A DNA stretch of 64,000 nt from Sitta carolinensis (taxonomy: Eukaryota > Chordata > Aves > Passeriformes > Sittidae). Positions 25,096-38,100 of this stretch are shown here, one piece after another. The position numbers were made by a program, and so were the translations under genes. Every line of letters starts with the position of its first letter. The first letter of the stretch is position 1. The notes below the pieces were generated by a model. The model worked only from the letters and a program-made list of their open reading frames with translations, was not told where the DNA came from and made no database searches. The stretch is taken from NCBI GenBank assembly GCA_032173965.1, contig CM063289.1, positions 27,739,690-27,803,689 on the forward strand, in the 5' to 3' direction.

Positions 25096-27256
25096 CCCTG
25101 GGACTGATTTATGAAAAGAGAGTTGTGTGAATGCTCACAACAAAGCCCTCCCCGTTGTGAACGAAGTGAGATTCGGTTGAGGTAAATTTGGTTCCTGTGT
25201 ATGTGAACCTTTCTGTCACACTGTCACACCACAGTTGCAAGAGGTGTCAGTGAGAGAAATATTTGAGTTTCTACTCTACACTAACTTTGAGACATGGAGA
25301 AATGATGACAGTAATAGAAACAGGGAGTTCTTCAGATTCGATTTTCAAGAAACTATTAGAGGGGTTTTTTTTTCTGATATAATTCTCAATCTTTTTCTAC
25401 TCAGCTTTGATAATAAATATCCCTTGAGGACAGCAAACATGAATCTACTGAGAATCTTAGACGAGGGGATTTAATGATTTCATTTAAAGTGCTGTTCATT
25501 CAGTTCTTGCAATCTGCCTGTCTCTTTCCTCAATTCCTTATGTTTTTACTCAAAGAATTCTCCCTTCCAATTAAGTGAATGAAGCTTAGAATTAAGTAAG
25601 GCTGTCATAGGAAGTTAAATGAATATGACTGATTTTTATAGTATAAATTGGAAGCAATTACCAGTTTTCTATCTTCATTTTAGCTTGGAAAATTTACACT
25701 TAACCCAGCAATACACCTTAATTAAAGGCCTATCTATCTATCTATGTAACCTTCTCTTTCTAGCAAGAGTCCTTCTGTGGGCTCTATTAAATCTACTATG
25801 GTTTCATCTCTTAGTTAATAACCTTTTCGTATATTTTCAATTAAGTTTCTGGTCACATTATAGCACTGAGGTAAGAGCTCTGGCTGACCTTTAATAGGAT
25901 ATGGATAATAGAACATCTTTGGCTCATGCTCTCCTTTGGTAGCACAGCCTTGCACTTCTACTGAAAACATCTCTGGAATTTGCAGACAGCTAAATATGCT
26001 GCTTGCATGAAGAAATTCTATTCCAGACTTCAGTAAAACTGGATGGACATCCATCCACATTCCCTGGGACCAGACAGTGCTGAAACAACCTCACTTTGTC
26101 TTGGTTTTATGGCAAACATCAGTGGGAGATGGTGAATGGCCCTCTATGTAAGAGAAAAATACTTTACTTTGGCTGATATGTTCCATCTGGCAGCTCATGC
26201 TTCTCCCCACATGAACCCACAGGACTGTGCTGTGGGGTGGAGGGTGATAGGGACCACTTGGATCTGCATTCAGAGGTCACTGCTCTGGTAGTTGGACAGA
26301 GTAGGACTGGCAATTAATAATGTAGAATGATAAGGGATGTTTGTGCTCCCTTGAAGCCCACATGATTTTGTGGTGGGAAAGGATATATTTGATACCCAGC
26401 CAGAGTTTTGTCAATACAAATATCTGAACCAGCTGCTTTTCTTGCTGTTCTCCCATGGTTGGATTACTCTTTTTCTTTATGTCTTTGTTCTTTTATTTTT
26501 TTAATTTATAGCTCATGATGCTCTTATGAATTTTACTGCCAAAGTATCACATATTTGTCTTTTGATAGGGCATTATCATTTTACTTCCTTGAGTATGGAA
26601 CCCCCAGCTCCTCTTAATTTTTTGTCCTCAAATCTGTCTTTCCCCAATTTAGTTCAACAAAACTTACAACCACCTACAGCTGAAAGTTGGCAAAGCACCG
26701 AGGGGACACAGTAAATGAAATCTGCCAAGGTGACATCTCTCTGTTAATTCCTGCTGATATTTCCATCTCCCTGGGTGAGTGTTCAGGAAACCTCATCTGG
26801 CATGTCCACATAAAGTGGTGTCTGAAAATCAAGGCAGTAAATTTGTCCCAGATGAGGGAGAGATGGTATTTGAGATGGAGAACTCGCCCCGTGGCAGACC
26901 CTGAATGGATGAAGAGGGAACAGCTCTGGGATGGGCTCGGCTCAGGGCTGCCACTCCTGCACGATGTGACTCAGGCTTAGTCCCACATGGGTTGGTCCCA
27001 TTGCCTTCATTTGTTCAATGAATTACTGGTCGAACCTGCTGCTAAATGTGCCATATCAAAGGCTTGTGGAGCAATACCTTCCTCAGGCAGGTGCTTGGCT
27101 TCAGCAGAGCTTTGGAAGTGACTGAGATCCCAGATAACCGAGGTTTCCAGGCAGCCCTTGCCCTGCAGCAGCAGAATCTCCCAGTCTGTCTGGTTTCACC
27201 CTGAGTCAGCAGGACTCGTGTTCCAGCACTGTGCAAACTGGAAAGGGATTCTTCAC
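22544..27256. other. Intergenic DNA, AT-rich with T tracts
   Basis: No gene recognised. Notable features are a T-rich run near 23608-23634, an uninterrupted run of 31 T at 25060-25090 and a short (CTAT)n run near 25732-25746. The stretches 24,290-24,430 and 24,640-24,830 have the TAATTA-rich or mixed look often seen in conserved noncoding DNA, but conservation cannot be judged from one sequence. Confidence 0.5.
25060..25090. repeat. Poly(T) tract, 31 nt
   Basis: An uninterrupted run of 31 T following 'gaagcctcc'. On the minus strand it would read as a poly(A) tail, but no retrogene body is recognisable next to it. Length is prone to sequencing error. Confidence 0.95.
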
Positions 27257-27337
27257 CATCATCATCATCATCATCATCATCATCGTCATCATCGTCATCA
27301 TCATCATCATCAATCATCATCATCAATCATCATCATC
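27257..27337. repeat. (CAT)n / (ATC)n trinucleotide microsatellite
   Basis: About 80 bp of CAT repeats, interrupted twice by CGTCAT and then by two CAATCATCATCAT units. The open frames across it encode His, Ile or Asp runs on the two strands. These are by-products of the repeat and not evidence of protein coding. Confidence 0.97.
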
Positions 27338-30300
27338 CTTTGTTCACCTGTCACAATACCACCTTCAGCTCTACCAGTATTTCCAGCCTGGCCCAGCATT
27401 CATCAGCTTCTTCCACAATTATTTCCATTCTTCCTTCTGTGTCACAGCCTTTGTTCCCCATGTGAACTCACTGATTTTTTTTCCACCAGGCTGTGCATCT
27501 TTCAATATTTAGTCTCTCTTAAATACACATTTCAGCTTGTTTTCCTACAGAACTGAATTTACTTCTACACACATCAGGTTTTGTTCCCACTCAGCTCTAC
27601 ACTTTCTACTTCCCTATCTGTCCTGAGAGTGTGGGATGAGAAACAATCCCTTGTTTAACATGCAAAGCATGCAAACACATGCTAAATAATTATGCAAATA
27701 TTTTTCAATTGCTTTCATTGTGATTTTTATTACCATTGTTTTGGTCTCACCATGGAAAATGGAAGCCAATGAGCCAAAGTGTCTGAGTGGAGCTGGACTA
27801 GAGCCTGAATTTTCCCATCCCTGTTCAGGCTAGAGCATATGACTGTCTCCTCTGTATGTTCTCCCCTGGAAAATTCTTATTTACAGAAACAGAAGATCTG
27901 GAATTTGCATAACTTGGTAGCAGCAGTTCCTGCAGTATGCTCAAAATACTGGGTCTTTTTTAGAAACCTGAATTCTCATGTTGTCTGATTACATGAGGCT
28001 TTCAGCCTTCAATGAAAGGTTCTACTGGTTCTTCAGGTCATTGAGAAAACCTTCACACAGAGAATCCAGCCTGGGAGGCTGAAAGCCTGGAGTGAACTGC
28101 ATGCCTTTGGGATGTTGTGTGGGGTTCCCAGTGCCATTCACTGTGTCCCTTCTCCAGAGCCAGTCTGAGCTGCCACACGTATCTGGGTTTTCAGGCCATG
28201 CATTCCACCTAAAATGCGGTAGGTCTGTGGGAGGAAGATGGAACAGCCCAGAAATGGCATCATTTTGACACATGGAAGACAGTGATTCAGTTATTTCACA
28301 GGTACATGGACTTCTGCAAATATGCAGCTCATAAAAACCCTGACAGTGTTTGAGGAAGCGGTTTGGTAGCGTGAGACCCTCGTCACTCTGCCAGCTGGCC
28401 AGTTGGGTTTCCATATAAACCACGGGCTGGAGGAACAGGTGAGCCTTGGCTGGCCTGAGGAAATATCCTGTCTTCTAAGGCAGCTTTGTGCATGAAGCTT
28501 TAATGCAATTTCTTGATCTGGACTTGTGCTGTGAATGAGAGGACCTCAGTCTGTGCAGATGCTAATCCAGCACTTCTTGCTGACCTAACATTGACCTACA
28601 TCATTTAAACCAAAGTGATGTGCAGGCGACACAGTTTCTGCTGAGGAAGTGCAGCACGTGCCAACATTTTAATATTACTCTTTTTTCTCAGTCTGTTTAA
28701 CCCAGTATCTGATGTGAACAGAGGGAAGAAATGAAGTACAACATAATCCTTGCACTAAAATCTCAGAAAGTAAAATGTAAATGTGTGAGTATGACACAAA
28801 CTCCCTTTCTGTGAACACACACTCACAGAATCGTTGGAGTTGCCAAGAGCACAGCGAGCCAACCTACGGCATGTACATCTGTAATTTACTGAAGGGAGGG
28901 GACAGGTCTAATTTATGCACTTGGCCCTCAGACCAGGGTTTACCTCAAGGCTTTTCAATGCACAAATTCTGTAAATCTTTCTGGGAGAAGGAATGTCAGC
29001 TCCCGCCAGGCTCTGGACATGCCGAAAATGTCACTCGCGCTGATGATGACTTGTGTTTAATTTGCTGTTGTGGATGGGCCTGAACCAAACTCCCTTTCTT
29101 GTTCCAAACATCTCTCTAAATTTAGGAGGTTTTGGCAACCCAGTCCAGATATGAGTCAATAGTTCTCTGTGTTCCAAAGAATAAGTATTAGGCTGCAAAG
29201 GTGGGAGTCGTTATGTAAATGGGATAATATAAAGGAATATCAGTATTAATACCTTTGTTATGCTCAGAGCTAGAGGTTTGCCAAGGCTTAAGTGGACTCA
29301 GGATGAGCTGGACACATCCAATTAATATAAGTAATGTGGCTTTTCTTGAACAAATGTGACTTCTCGGTGCACATTACAGCTGCTGAGTGTTCCAGCTCTG
29401 CTGCATCTGGTCCTCAGAGGGTTACAAATGTGTATTCTACTGCTGCAGCCTGCTCTTATTTCTGCATTGGTTTGGTACTAAATAAATGGGTTCTGATTTT
29501 CAGGGCTTCTGTCAGGGAAGTAAATAATATTGATGTGGCTTACTGATGGATATAAAAGCTCCAGGGAAAAAAACACAGAACATGAAATTAAGAATTAGAT
29601 GTTCACATGCAAAGTAAGTGCTGGACCTCCCATTCCTTTCCTCATGTCACTGCTGTGTTCACAAATTCTCCATCAAGTAAGTGTCTTCTAAGGCTCTTCT
29701 TAGTGAATGCCTCATCAGAATTTCTTCCTGATGCCACAATTAACACTGACCATGTTCTGCTGCTCCTCTCTCTTGCCCAGAGGGAAGCCATCTGTGTGTT
29801 TATGGTAGCACTGGAGTGCTGGCCTAAGCAAGGCAGATGGAAGGTGAATGCAATGAGCTGTGCAGTTGTTTTGTCAAGTGTGCAATTCTGCTCAGTTTCA
29901 AGAAAAGCAAACAGGATTTCCTTCCACAGTCTCCTACAGAACCTTCATTTTCTTTAAATGTTTTGTGATTCCCCCACCATCATGTACCAGTGTCACTCCA
30001 GGATGTCTCCTGAGCAACTGGGATTTATCAGTGGCAGATAAAAAGAGAGCAAAGCAGTGGCACGGAGGAATATTATTCCAAACCCTCTTCTGGCTTCCCA
30101 GGCTGCCAAGACAGGCAGCTCTCCCTGCTCCTCCACTGCTTTCCCCATGGCTCACCATGATCAGCACCTCCACTCCCTCACAGGGCCCCTGACTGGAATT
30201 GTCCTTTCCCCTCCAGCGCTCCCTTGCTGCTCTGCACCATGCTGGCTGTACCACTGTGGGAGAAGCAGGTCTGTGCCTTTTTCTGTGCTGACTGAAGTGC

Positions 30301-31379
30301 TGAGCACTCTGAATTACCCCCCTGGAAGCAGTAGGCAGAGTCATGGAGCAGGCACAATGTGCCACATGAGGATCAGCTTAGCAAGTTGGATCAGTGACAC
30401 TTTGCAGCAGAATAAGAACTGCTTATTCTCTTTCCCAGCTGTTCTCCCAAGCACTTTGAGCATTCATTTGCCTCAGTGTGCAGGAGATTTACGTGTTTCA
30501 CTTCTATTGACACGGCAGAAGAGACCCTCCTCACTTGCAGATTTGTTCTTTTAATAGGCATCCAGCACAACTGGGAATTAAGTGCATGTGTGTGTCCAAC
30601 AGAGAGGAGACCAGAACCAGCTGTAGGCACAAAGAACTGCTTAGGAGGCCCATTTTTTTGTGCTGATTTGGTAACTCATGGGACAGCCAAATCTTCCTTT
30701 TTAGGAATGGGGAGAAGAGGAAAAACAGAGGACCTCATCTTCAGATTGTATCACCCATGAAGGGGAGAGATAGCAGGGAGCAAACCTTGCACGAGGCTCT
30801 CCTCGCCCTGATGGAGCAGCTGGAGCAAATAAGGTTCTCGTGGGCAATGTGAGCTCCTGGTGCCTCCAGTCCGAGCTGGCAGAGCAGCTGGGGTGCTCCA
30901 GCCCTGGGTCAGTGCTGGGGTAACTTCCTTACGGGATGTCCTAACTGAAGTTAGAGATCCTAAAAGATCACGAGCGACAGTGGCACAGACCTGCTGCTCC
31001 CAGTCTGAGCTCTCTTATACTCCAGATCTCTTCAAACTGTAGATCTTATTGCAAGGACATCATGGATTTGGGGAGAGACAGGTAAGGCCCTGTAGCCATT
31101 CTCACTTCCAGGAGATGCAGGGGTGAGTCACCTGTGCCATATAACAACACAAGCCCAAGGAACACGATCCTCAGTGAGGTCCTTTTAGAATTAGCCACAC
31201 AAGAAGGTGAATCTTAAAAGGAAATGGCATTAGGAGGGAAGAAGTGGCAATGACCAGAGGCCTTAATTCGATGCCAGCCGGTATCTCAGAGAAAGCAATT
31301 TCCCAGAGGATTGTCAGAGATGTGAAATGAATTGTAAGAGCAGCTTTACAGGCATTTGTGGGTACACACACCTGCTTAC
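27338..31379. other. Intergenic DNA, no gene seen
   Basis: Mixed single-copy DNA. The stretch 28,890-29,090 is a candidate conserved noncoding element by its texture only. Frames near 29,860-30,760 on both strands overlap and are unrecognised. AP-1 heptamers occur at 29152-29158 and 31124-31130. Confidence 0.45.
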
Positions 31380-32150
31380 AGCAAGGGAAAAGACAGTGCG
31401 TAAATGTCTGGAATATTACATAAAAGCTGTCTGGTAGACTGGGCAGAGCAATTAAAATCCATCTCGCTTAAACGAACCCTGAGTGCAGGTCAAACAAATC
31501 TAATTTTTATTGTTCCTTAAGGAGATGTCCATACAGGAGACAAAAGGGGATGCAGCCGTCAGGTTAAAAAATCAAGATGCCTTTAAAAAATTAAATGTTC
31601 ACAATAGTGCTACAGCAAGCTGGATAAATGATATATTACAGCGAAGGTTTAAAACTAATTGATGACTAATGTTGTAATGCATTTGTAGCTACACTGATCT
31701 ATTATATATCTTGGCCAAGCTGAAGGGACACTTCAAGGAGAAAAATTGCTAACTGTTTTAACCTGATGGAACTCGGGAAAAAATAGTTACTTTACGAGAT
31801 AAATGGAAAGGTTGTGACCTCCTAATGTACATCTGGGTCTTGCAATGCAAAATCAAATTATCATTAAACAGAATGTGATCTGCGATGGAATTAAAACAAC
31901 TACAAACCAGCACAGAATTTTCCTCAGAGAAACACAATAGCCCAGTTTGAGCTGGGAGCAGTGGCTGCAAAGCTGCCTGGCTAAAGAACGGGTGTAACAA
32001 GTTGGGATGGAATTGTTTTGCTCTGTAATGAAAATTGATTTAATTGGAGAGTGCAGGAAAAACGTAAGCATCTTTACAGACATTTACATATATAAGCCAT
32101 TCTATAAACATTACTTAATTAGTGTATAAATTGTTAATTTACCCTCAGTC
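31380..32150. promoter_or_regulatory. Candidate conserved noncoding element
   Basis: About 770 bp of even, AT-leaning, repeat-free sequence, dense in homeodomain-type cores (TAATTG, ATTAAA, TTAATTAG, TAATTT) and low in CpG decay pairs. It has no long open frame. The texture resembles developmental enhancers in gene deserts. This is a judgement by eye; conservation across birds and mammals would decide it. Confidence 0.25.
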
Positions 32151-35100
32151 CTGAGTAAAATGTGTCTCTGGCTCTTGCAAGGGAAACAGGAAAACTCATT
32201 TTCCCCTCCTCATTTTTGTCATGCCTGAGGCTCATGCCCTCTGGGTTTTACCCTAACAGTTGGAATTTGGAGGAGATGTCAGTCAGGCTCTGCTTATTTT
32301 CACATCTAATTCATGCAAAAACCAGGTTTCCTCTTGAGGCAGTAAACTGGCCCAGATTTACTTCAAAGTTTGGCCCAGGTTCAGTGAATGACTCACTTTA
32401 ACTAAGGTACATCCATCTTCCTGGCTGGAACACATGGTGGGAAGTGTTGTCAAAGAGCAGAGATCCCCTAGAACCACAGCTCAGGGCTTCAGGACCTTGC
32501 AAACCAAAAGCAGTGGCTCGTTCCATTCCCTGCTTTCCTGTCACTCAATATTAAGGACATCGAGGGCATCCCAAATATTGCTGCTCAACCCAGAGTCCCA
32601 GTGGGGGGTTTTGCAAGCTAAACACACTGCAAAGGGCTGGGCTGGGCTGCTGGGAGCTGGGCAGGGGGGAATTTCAGCCAGAAGCCACCCTGGTCCTGGA
32701 ACCTGCAAAATTCTATGGAATAAATCTGGCAATAGATAACAAATGAAGATAACATTGTAGGCCATTGCTGAAATATGGATTACCTTGAACAGGCTATGAT
32801 TAAAAAGCCAAAAATACCACTCTCAACCTCTGAATTGGTTCCCTCCAATAAGAGTATGTAAAGTGAAAGAGAACAAGCTAACCAGGACACCCCCCAGCAC
32901 AGGTGACACCAGTTTTCTTCTGCTTGAGAATAAGTTAATGGAGGCAGGACTGACCAGCCTGTGATATCACGTGACAGCAACATATTTCTCCATGTATTCT
33001 CCATGACAGATCAACCTTCCAGTGGGTAGGGAAATGTCTGCAATACCAAACTGCAAATCTGTTGTACTTTGAATGGTTTGATGTACCAAACCCTCCAAAC
33101 CCTCTGTATAGTTTAACTGCTGTATGTCAGGCTTCCTTCCCTGAATTCTCTCAGTTTTGGTTTGAAGCCCAATACAGACAGCAGCTTGGAAAAATAGTTT
33201 TATAGCTCAAAATGGAGCAGTTGGAGTTTTAATATGGGAGGTCTTTCTTTTACAGGGGGACATTACTCTTGGTTCAAAATTTTGAGTTATTCAGGTCGTG
33301 ATATTGGTGTCAATTTTCAGCATTGGAAACTCAGTTGCAGAAGTACCACTGAGCTGACTTAGAACATTATTTTCTCAAAGGATGGCAAACAGTCACATCC
33401 ACGGTTCTATCTGGGATTTCTTTCCTTCACTAACATTTAAACAAAACAACTCAAACAAATATATTTTTATTCCAGATCAATGTAATTTCTTAAAGTTTTG
33501 TGGTGAGTAGATAATCCTCAGATGGGCTTTTTTAAAAGCAGAAAAGCATATGAAGCAGCTTTAGATGAAACTTTGAGCTGCTAGTTCATTTAAAAACAAT
33601 AAAGTAAGGAGGAAAAAAAACAGAGTTAACTTGAAGCAGGGCACTCAGCATTCCAGGTGACTGTGATAGGTGGTCATGAAGGATGAGGCTGTGCTCTCAG
33701 CAGCCACACGTCAGGTCCTGTGCCCACCATGGAGAGTCATGCCCTGCACCTGGATTTGCTTCTTAGCTGCTGACCCTCAGTGGCCAGAATCCCATGAAAG
33801 GAAATATGAGATAATTATCTGCCATTCTAATTTTCCAGTCCCACATGTCCCAAGATGATGACTTCCCAGTGTACGCTGTGAACACAGGGACAAGGTGTCC
33901 ACCAGAACATCCCATGGCATTTCCATGACTGCAAGAGACTGGAGGCAAGGAAACTGTTCTGGGGTTTGGATACACTCACAAACAAGGATCCCAGCAATTC
34001 TTGGCGAGGGTGGAGTTACCCAGTCACATATTCCTCATTTTAAAACAATCAGACATAAAACACTCTAAAATAAGAATGTAGTTACCACTTATTTCCTTCC
34101 TCAATTTCTTATCTTGCTTTATCACAACATTCATAGCTGTGGCTGACAGAAATGGCAAATATGTCCAGTATTTCTGATTTTTGTCATGTCTTGCTTTTTA
34201 TTTTACTGTCAGCTTTTTGACTGGCCAGTGACTCAAAAAGCTGATTAAAGCCATCATGGCTTTGGAAAGACAAGATGCAAAATCCAGAGGTTACCAAAGC
34301 AGAATGGGATTTTAAAGAAAGTCTGAATGCCTTCTGCTGCTTGTGCGAACTGAAGCTGTACCAAAGTTTTTTGTAACTCTTGTACACACATTTAAATATA
34401 TTCTACACAAATTTCTCTATATATCTTTATTTAATGAGAGCATTTGCTCCATTTTATTTATACTAAGGCTTTATGATTATCAGAATAGTGTAAGAATGCA
34501 AGTAGGAAAATTAAAATATACCTTTGATTGTCCTATAATTTTTCCATGTTCTTTCAGATATTATGTCAATAGTCCAAAAGAGTTTTTGATGTGATGCACT
34601 GAATATTCTGACTTATTCATAAGAGAGCTCAGCCATGGGCACATCATTCACCAGCTCACTGCTGTCAGAAGCTATTGCATCCTTCTTCCCTCTTGACCCA
34701 AGCTCAATTAATCTTTCCATAGTTTTGGTTCTGGTATGGTTTTGAAACAGTGTTGATTTTCCCAGGAAGCCTTAAGAACCTGAGCATCTGCTTCATGCTG
34801 TCTGGGCAGCTCAAACAACTGCAGAGGGAAGGGAATAATCTCCCCCAGACCCTTGACAGCATCACATTTCCACCCCGTCACGGTGCCCGGTACATGCAGC
34901 GCTGGCAGGAAGAGCTGGGGAAACTCCTGTTTGTTGGGCCATGACCTGTGGAGCTGCATGATTTTAGGAAATACCAGGTTAGCTCCAGGAGCAGGGAAGT
35001 GTTACAGCTCTTTGTTCCTGCACAGAAGTTTTCAACATCAGTGAGAGCATCAGTGTGTGTATTCAGATTTCCATCTGTCATGCAAAGCATAAATCCAAAG

Positions 35101-38100
35101 CACTCTGTGAGATCAGTCATGCCCAGAATATTTAAAGTTACCTAAAATGTTGGCGAATTAACATCTCACATTTTTCTCCAGAGTCCTGAGTGGTGCAGAC
35201 GTTCTGTTAATCATATATTGCAAGCTCAGGCAATACATTATGTATGGAAAATAGGTTTATATAACAAAGACGAGGCAGAATGAGCTGAATACACAAATGT
35301 CTTTCTCCTCACTCTGTCTATAATAATTTCATTACATTTCTTTGGGGTTTATCCAGTTCTGCTGTGACCACCTACTGACAATGTCTCGGAATGGAAAGAA
35401 GAAAAAGCACGAAATTCTAACATGCAAGACGTACAAAATAAATCCTGTGACGTTTTCTAATATGGGAATGTTCCTAAATGCCAGACTAAAACATCCCTCC
35501 AACGGTTTCTTTTACAGACTTCCCTTGTTCCAGAAACTTGGCCTGCCTTAGGAGGAAACCCCATAGCTGTCCCTTAAAAGTTGAATTGCATCAGTGTGGG
35601 CAAGAGGTTGGGCCAAATTCCTTAATGGTGCAATTCCATGAAAATCAGAAATCCTACACCAGAGCTGAATCTGCCCTGTGGTATAAAATGATCTCCCTGG
35701 AGGCAAGACTTTTGGAAACAGTATCATATTTTAATTTTAAACAGACAATTTGTTTTGGGTTGCACACAGAGCATGACAATCTCACTGCCATAGGAACCGG
35801 CTACATAAAAGGTGACTTTATCCTCATTTCTTGTGCTATTTGGTTTATCTGTGTGTGATTTGCAGGTAGCTACATGATCCTACAAACTTCTTTTTATGTA
35901 ATGGAATGAGTCCCTGTTCTGTTTAAGATTTTAAAAGATTACAGAGCTGGCGTTGGAACATTTGTAGATTTTGCAATGAGTTAAGGAGAAGGGCTGCGTG
36001 TTGTTTATAATCTGGGAAGTACAGATCCCAGTTAATCTTCCCTTGGAGAACAGACAGTTATATTTTTTACAAATTAACAGATCCTGACTGATTGCCTCCC
36101 ATGACTGTGTTCACCAGTTTTGGAATTCAAAGGGCAAAATAGGATCTGCCTTTTGTAGAAGGTGCCAGGAATGGCATCAGGACACGCTGCCCGGAGGGTG
36201 GCTGAGCCTTTTCCATCCTCCCCACACTGACTGATTTGGCTCCACTCTGTGATATATCACCACTGTAACAAAGTACTTCATCCAAGCTGGTCATATCCTA
36301 AGGAAAAAGCCTTGGAAGGATGTTGCAAAAAAAAAAAAAAAAAAAAAAAAATTAACCTCTGTTCGCCGTTTTTCTGGATATTTAAGGTATTGAGAAATTT
36401 GAGGAGATTTTCACAGCTTGGCTTGTGAAATTAACTTCCAGCTCGACAGATTGTGATTTCATGATTTTGCACATCTGGATTCTGGCACAGGCCTGTGGTG
36501 GGAGATGCCTCTGGCAGTCTGCCTCCCAAGACAGTCTGTTTGCTCCTGGGCAATGAAGAGTCCAGTCCTGGCTGAGCTGTCACCTGCCTGCCCTGCCCTG
36601 GGCACTGTCTGTTCCACAAGGGAAAAGCTGCACAGCTGGAGCCGGCCCTGACATCAGTGAGCTCAGGAATCACTTGAATAAAAATGGTAATGATAAAGTC
36701 ATGTTTCTAAAATTCAAGGAGTGTAAGGGATAGGCAAAAGAAGTTGTAGGGGTATCAGTACTGTGTGTTCTGGGGAGGAAACAACATTTTCACTTGCTGA
36801 AAACACTCTGTGCACAGACTACTGAGCACTCCCTGTGCCACACTGCACCAGTGGGCTGCTTTTCTGGCCAGGCATTTTGGGAGGGGGTCTTCTCCTTCTG
36901 GCAGTCTTCCCAGAGGGGAATCAGTTGATGAAAACAGGACTTTAAGCCAGGATTTTTTCAGCATTCACACTACAGAAGGAGAGTTTACAAAGGTGGCAAG
37001 AGCCATGTGCATTTTTCCCTTTGTGTATCTCTGCGTGACAGCAAAGTCATCTTATTTTCCCACCAGGATCACACGGTGACACAGAACCTCACTTATTCTT
37101 ATGGCATTGGAAGTGTGGTTTCAAAAGAAAAATCCCTGTGCTGTCTGGAATGCTCAACTGTTGGGTACCAGAGTCGGAAAACATCCTGCCTGCCACGAAC
37201 GTTAGGAAAACAGAGCAGCCCTGACTCGAGTGCCAAGTGGTTTTTTGGAAGGCTGACTCCCCTGAGAATAAAGGATATTGGTGTCCAGCCAAGTGGGCAG
37301 GCAGGAACAGGCCCTGGGCAAGACACTGGAATTTTGGTGGAGCCTGAAATATTGCCTGCTTGTTTGTATCAGCTTCTGACTTTGGTATTAAAAGGTGAGC
37401 TGCCCAAAACTTGAGGAAATGGGCCACAAATTGATAAAATTGGAATTATTTTTCTAGCTATATTTAGAGGCACTTAAAACAGGGATTTCCCTCTTTGGCC
37501 ACTCCAGTATCCAAGAGTAACTTAATATTTCTGTTAAAACCAGAAAAAATCCCCCAAAGGAAATTTCCTTTTTTTTCCTATTGTACATTCAAATATCCCT
37601 TCTTATTGCAGTGAATTCATTTGGTTTTTACTTCCCCAATTCCCTGTTTAGATGAATAGTCTAATGGCCCAGTAAGCACTTCATCCAGAGTATTCCCCAG
37701 CTTCAACTTCCTATAACACTTGAAGAAGTGCTCTACTTCTTCAAATGAGATTAAAACCCACTCTCAGGTGCTTGTATGAACTGCCTAAGCACTCACATGA
37801 GCAGGAACCTTAATAAATATTTTTTCCCTTCTATTTTTATGCTACTAAACATCTAAACGGAATTTTGGGGTGCTCAGAGGTCCACTGCTGCTTGACATTC
37901 ACCAGGAAGTTGGGATGTTGGGGCAAAACTTGCATCCACTGAGCTCGAGAGACGTTTTTGTGTTGATCTCAACAGAGTGGGGCTGGGTCTTTATTTCCTT
38001 GACAAGACTGGAATATGTTCATTCTGCCTCTTTCCCCTGCACACACATATTTTCTTTTCTTTACAGGAGGAGTCATTTGTCTTTATCTCACCATTCACCT

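Noticed and set aside
27042..27556. Poly-Asp, poly-His and poly-Ile open frames
   Set aside because: They are translations of the (CAT)n microsatellite in different frames and on both strands.
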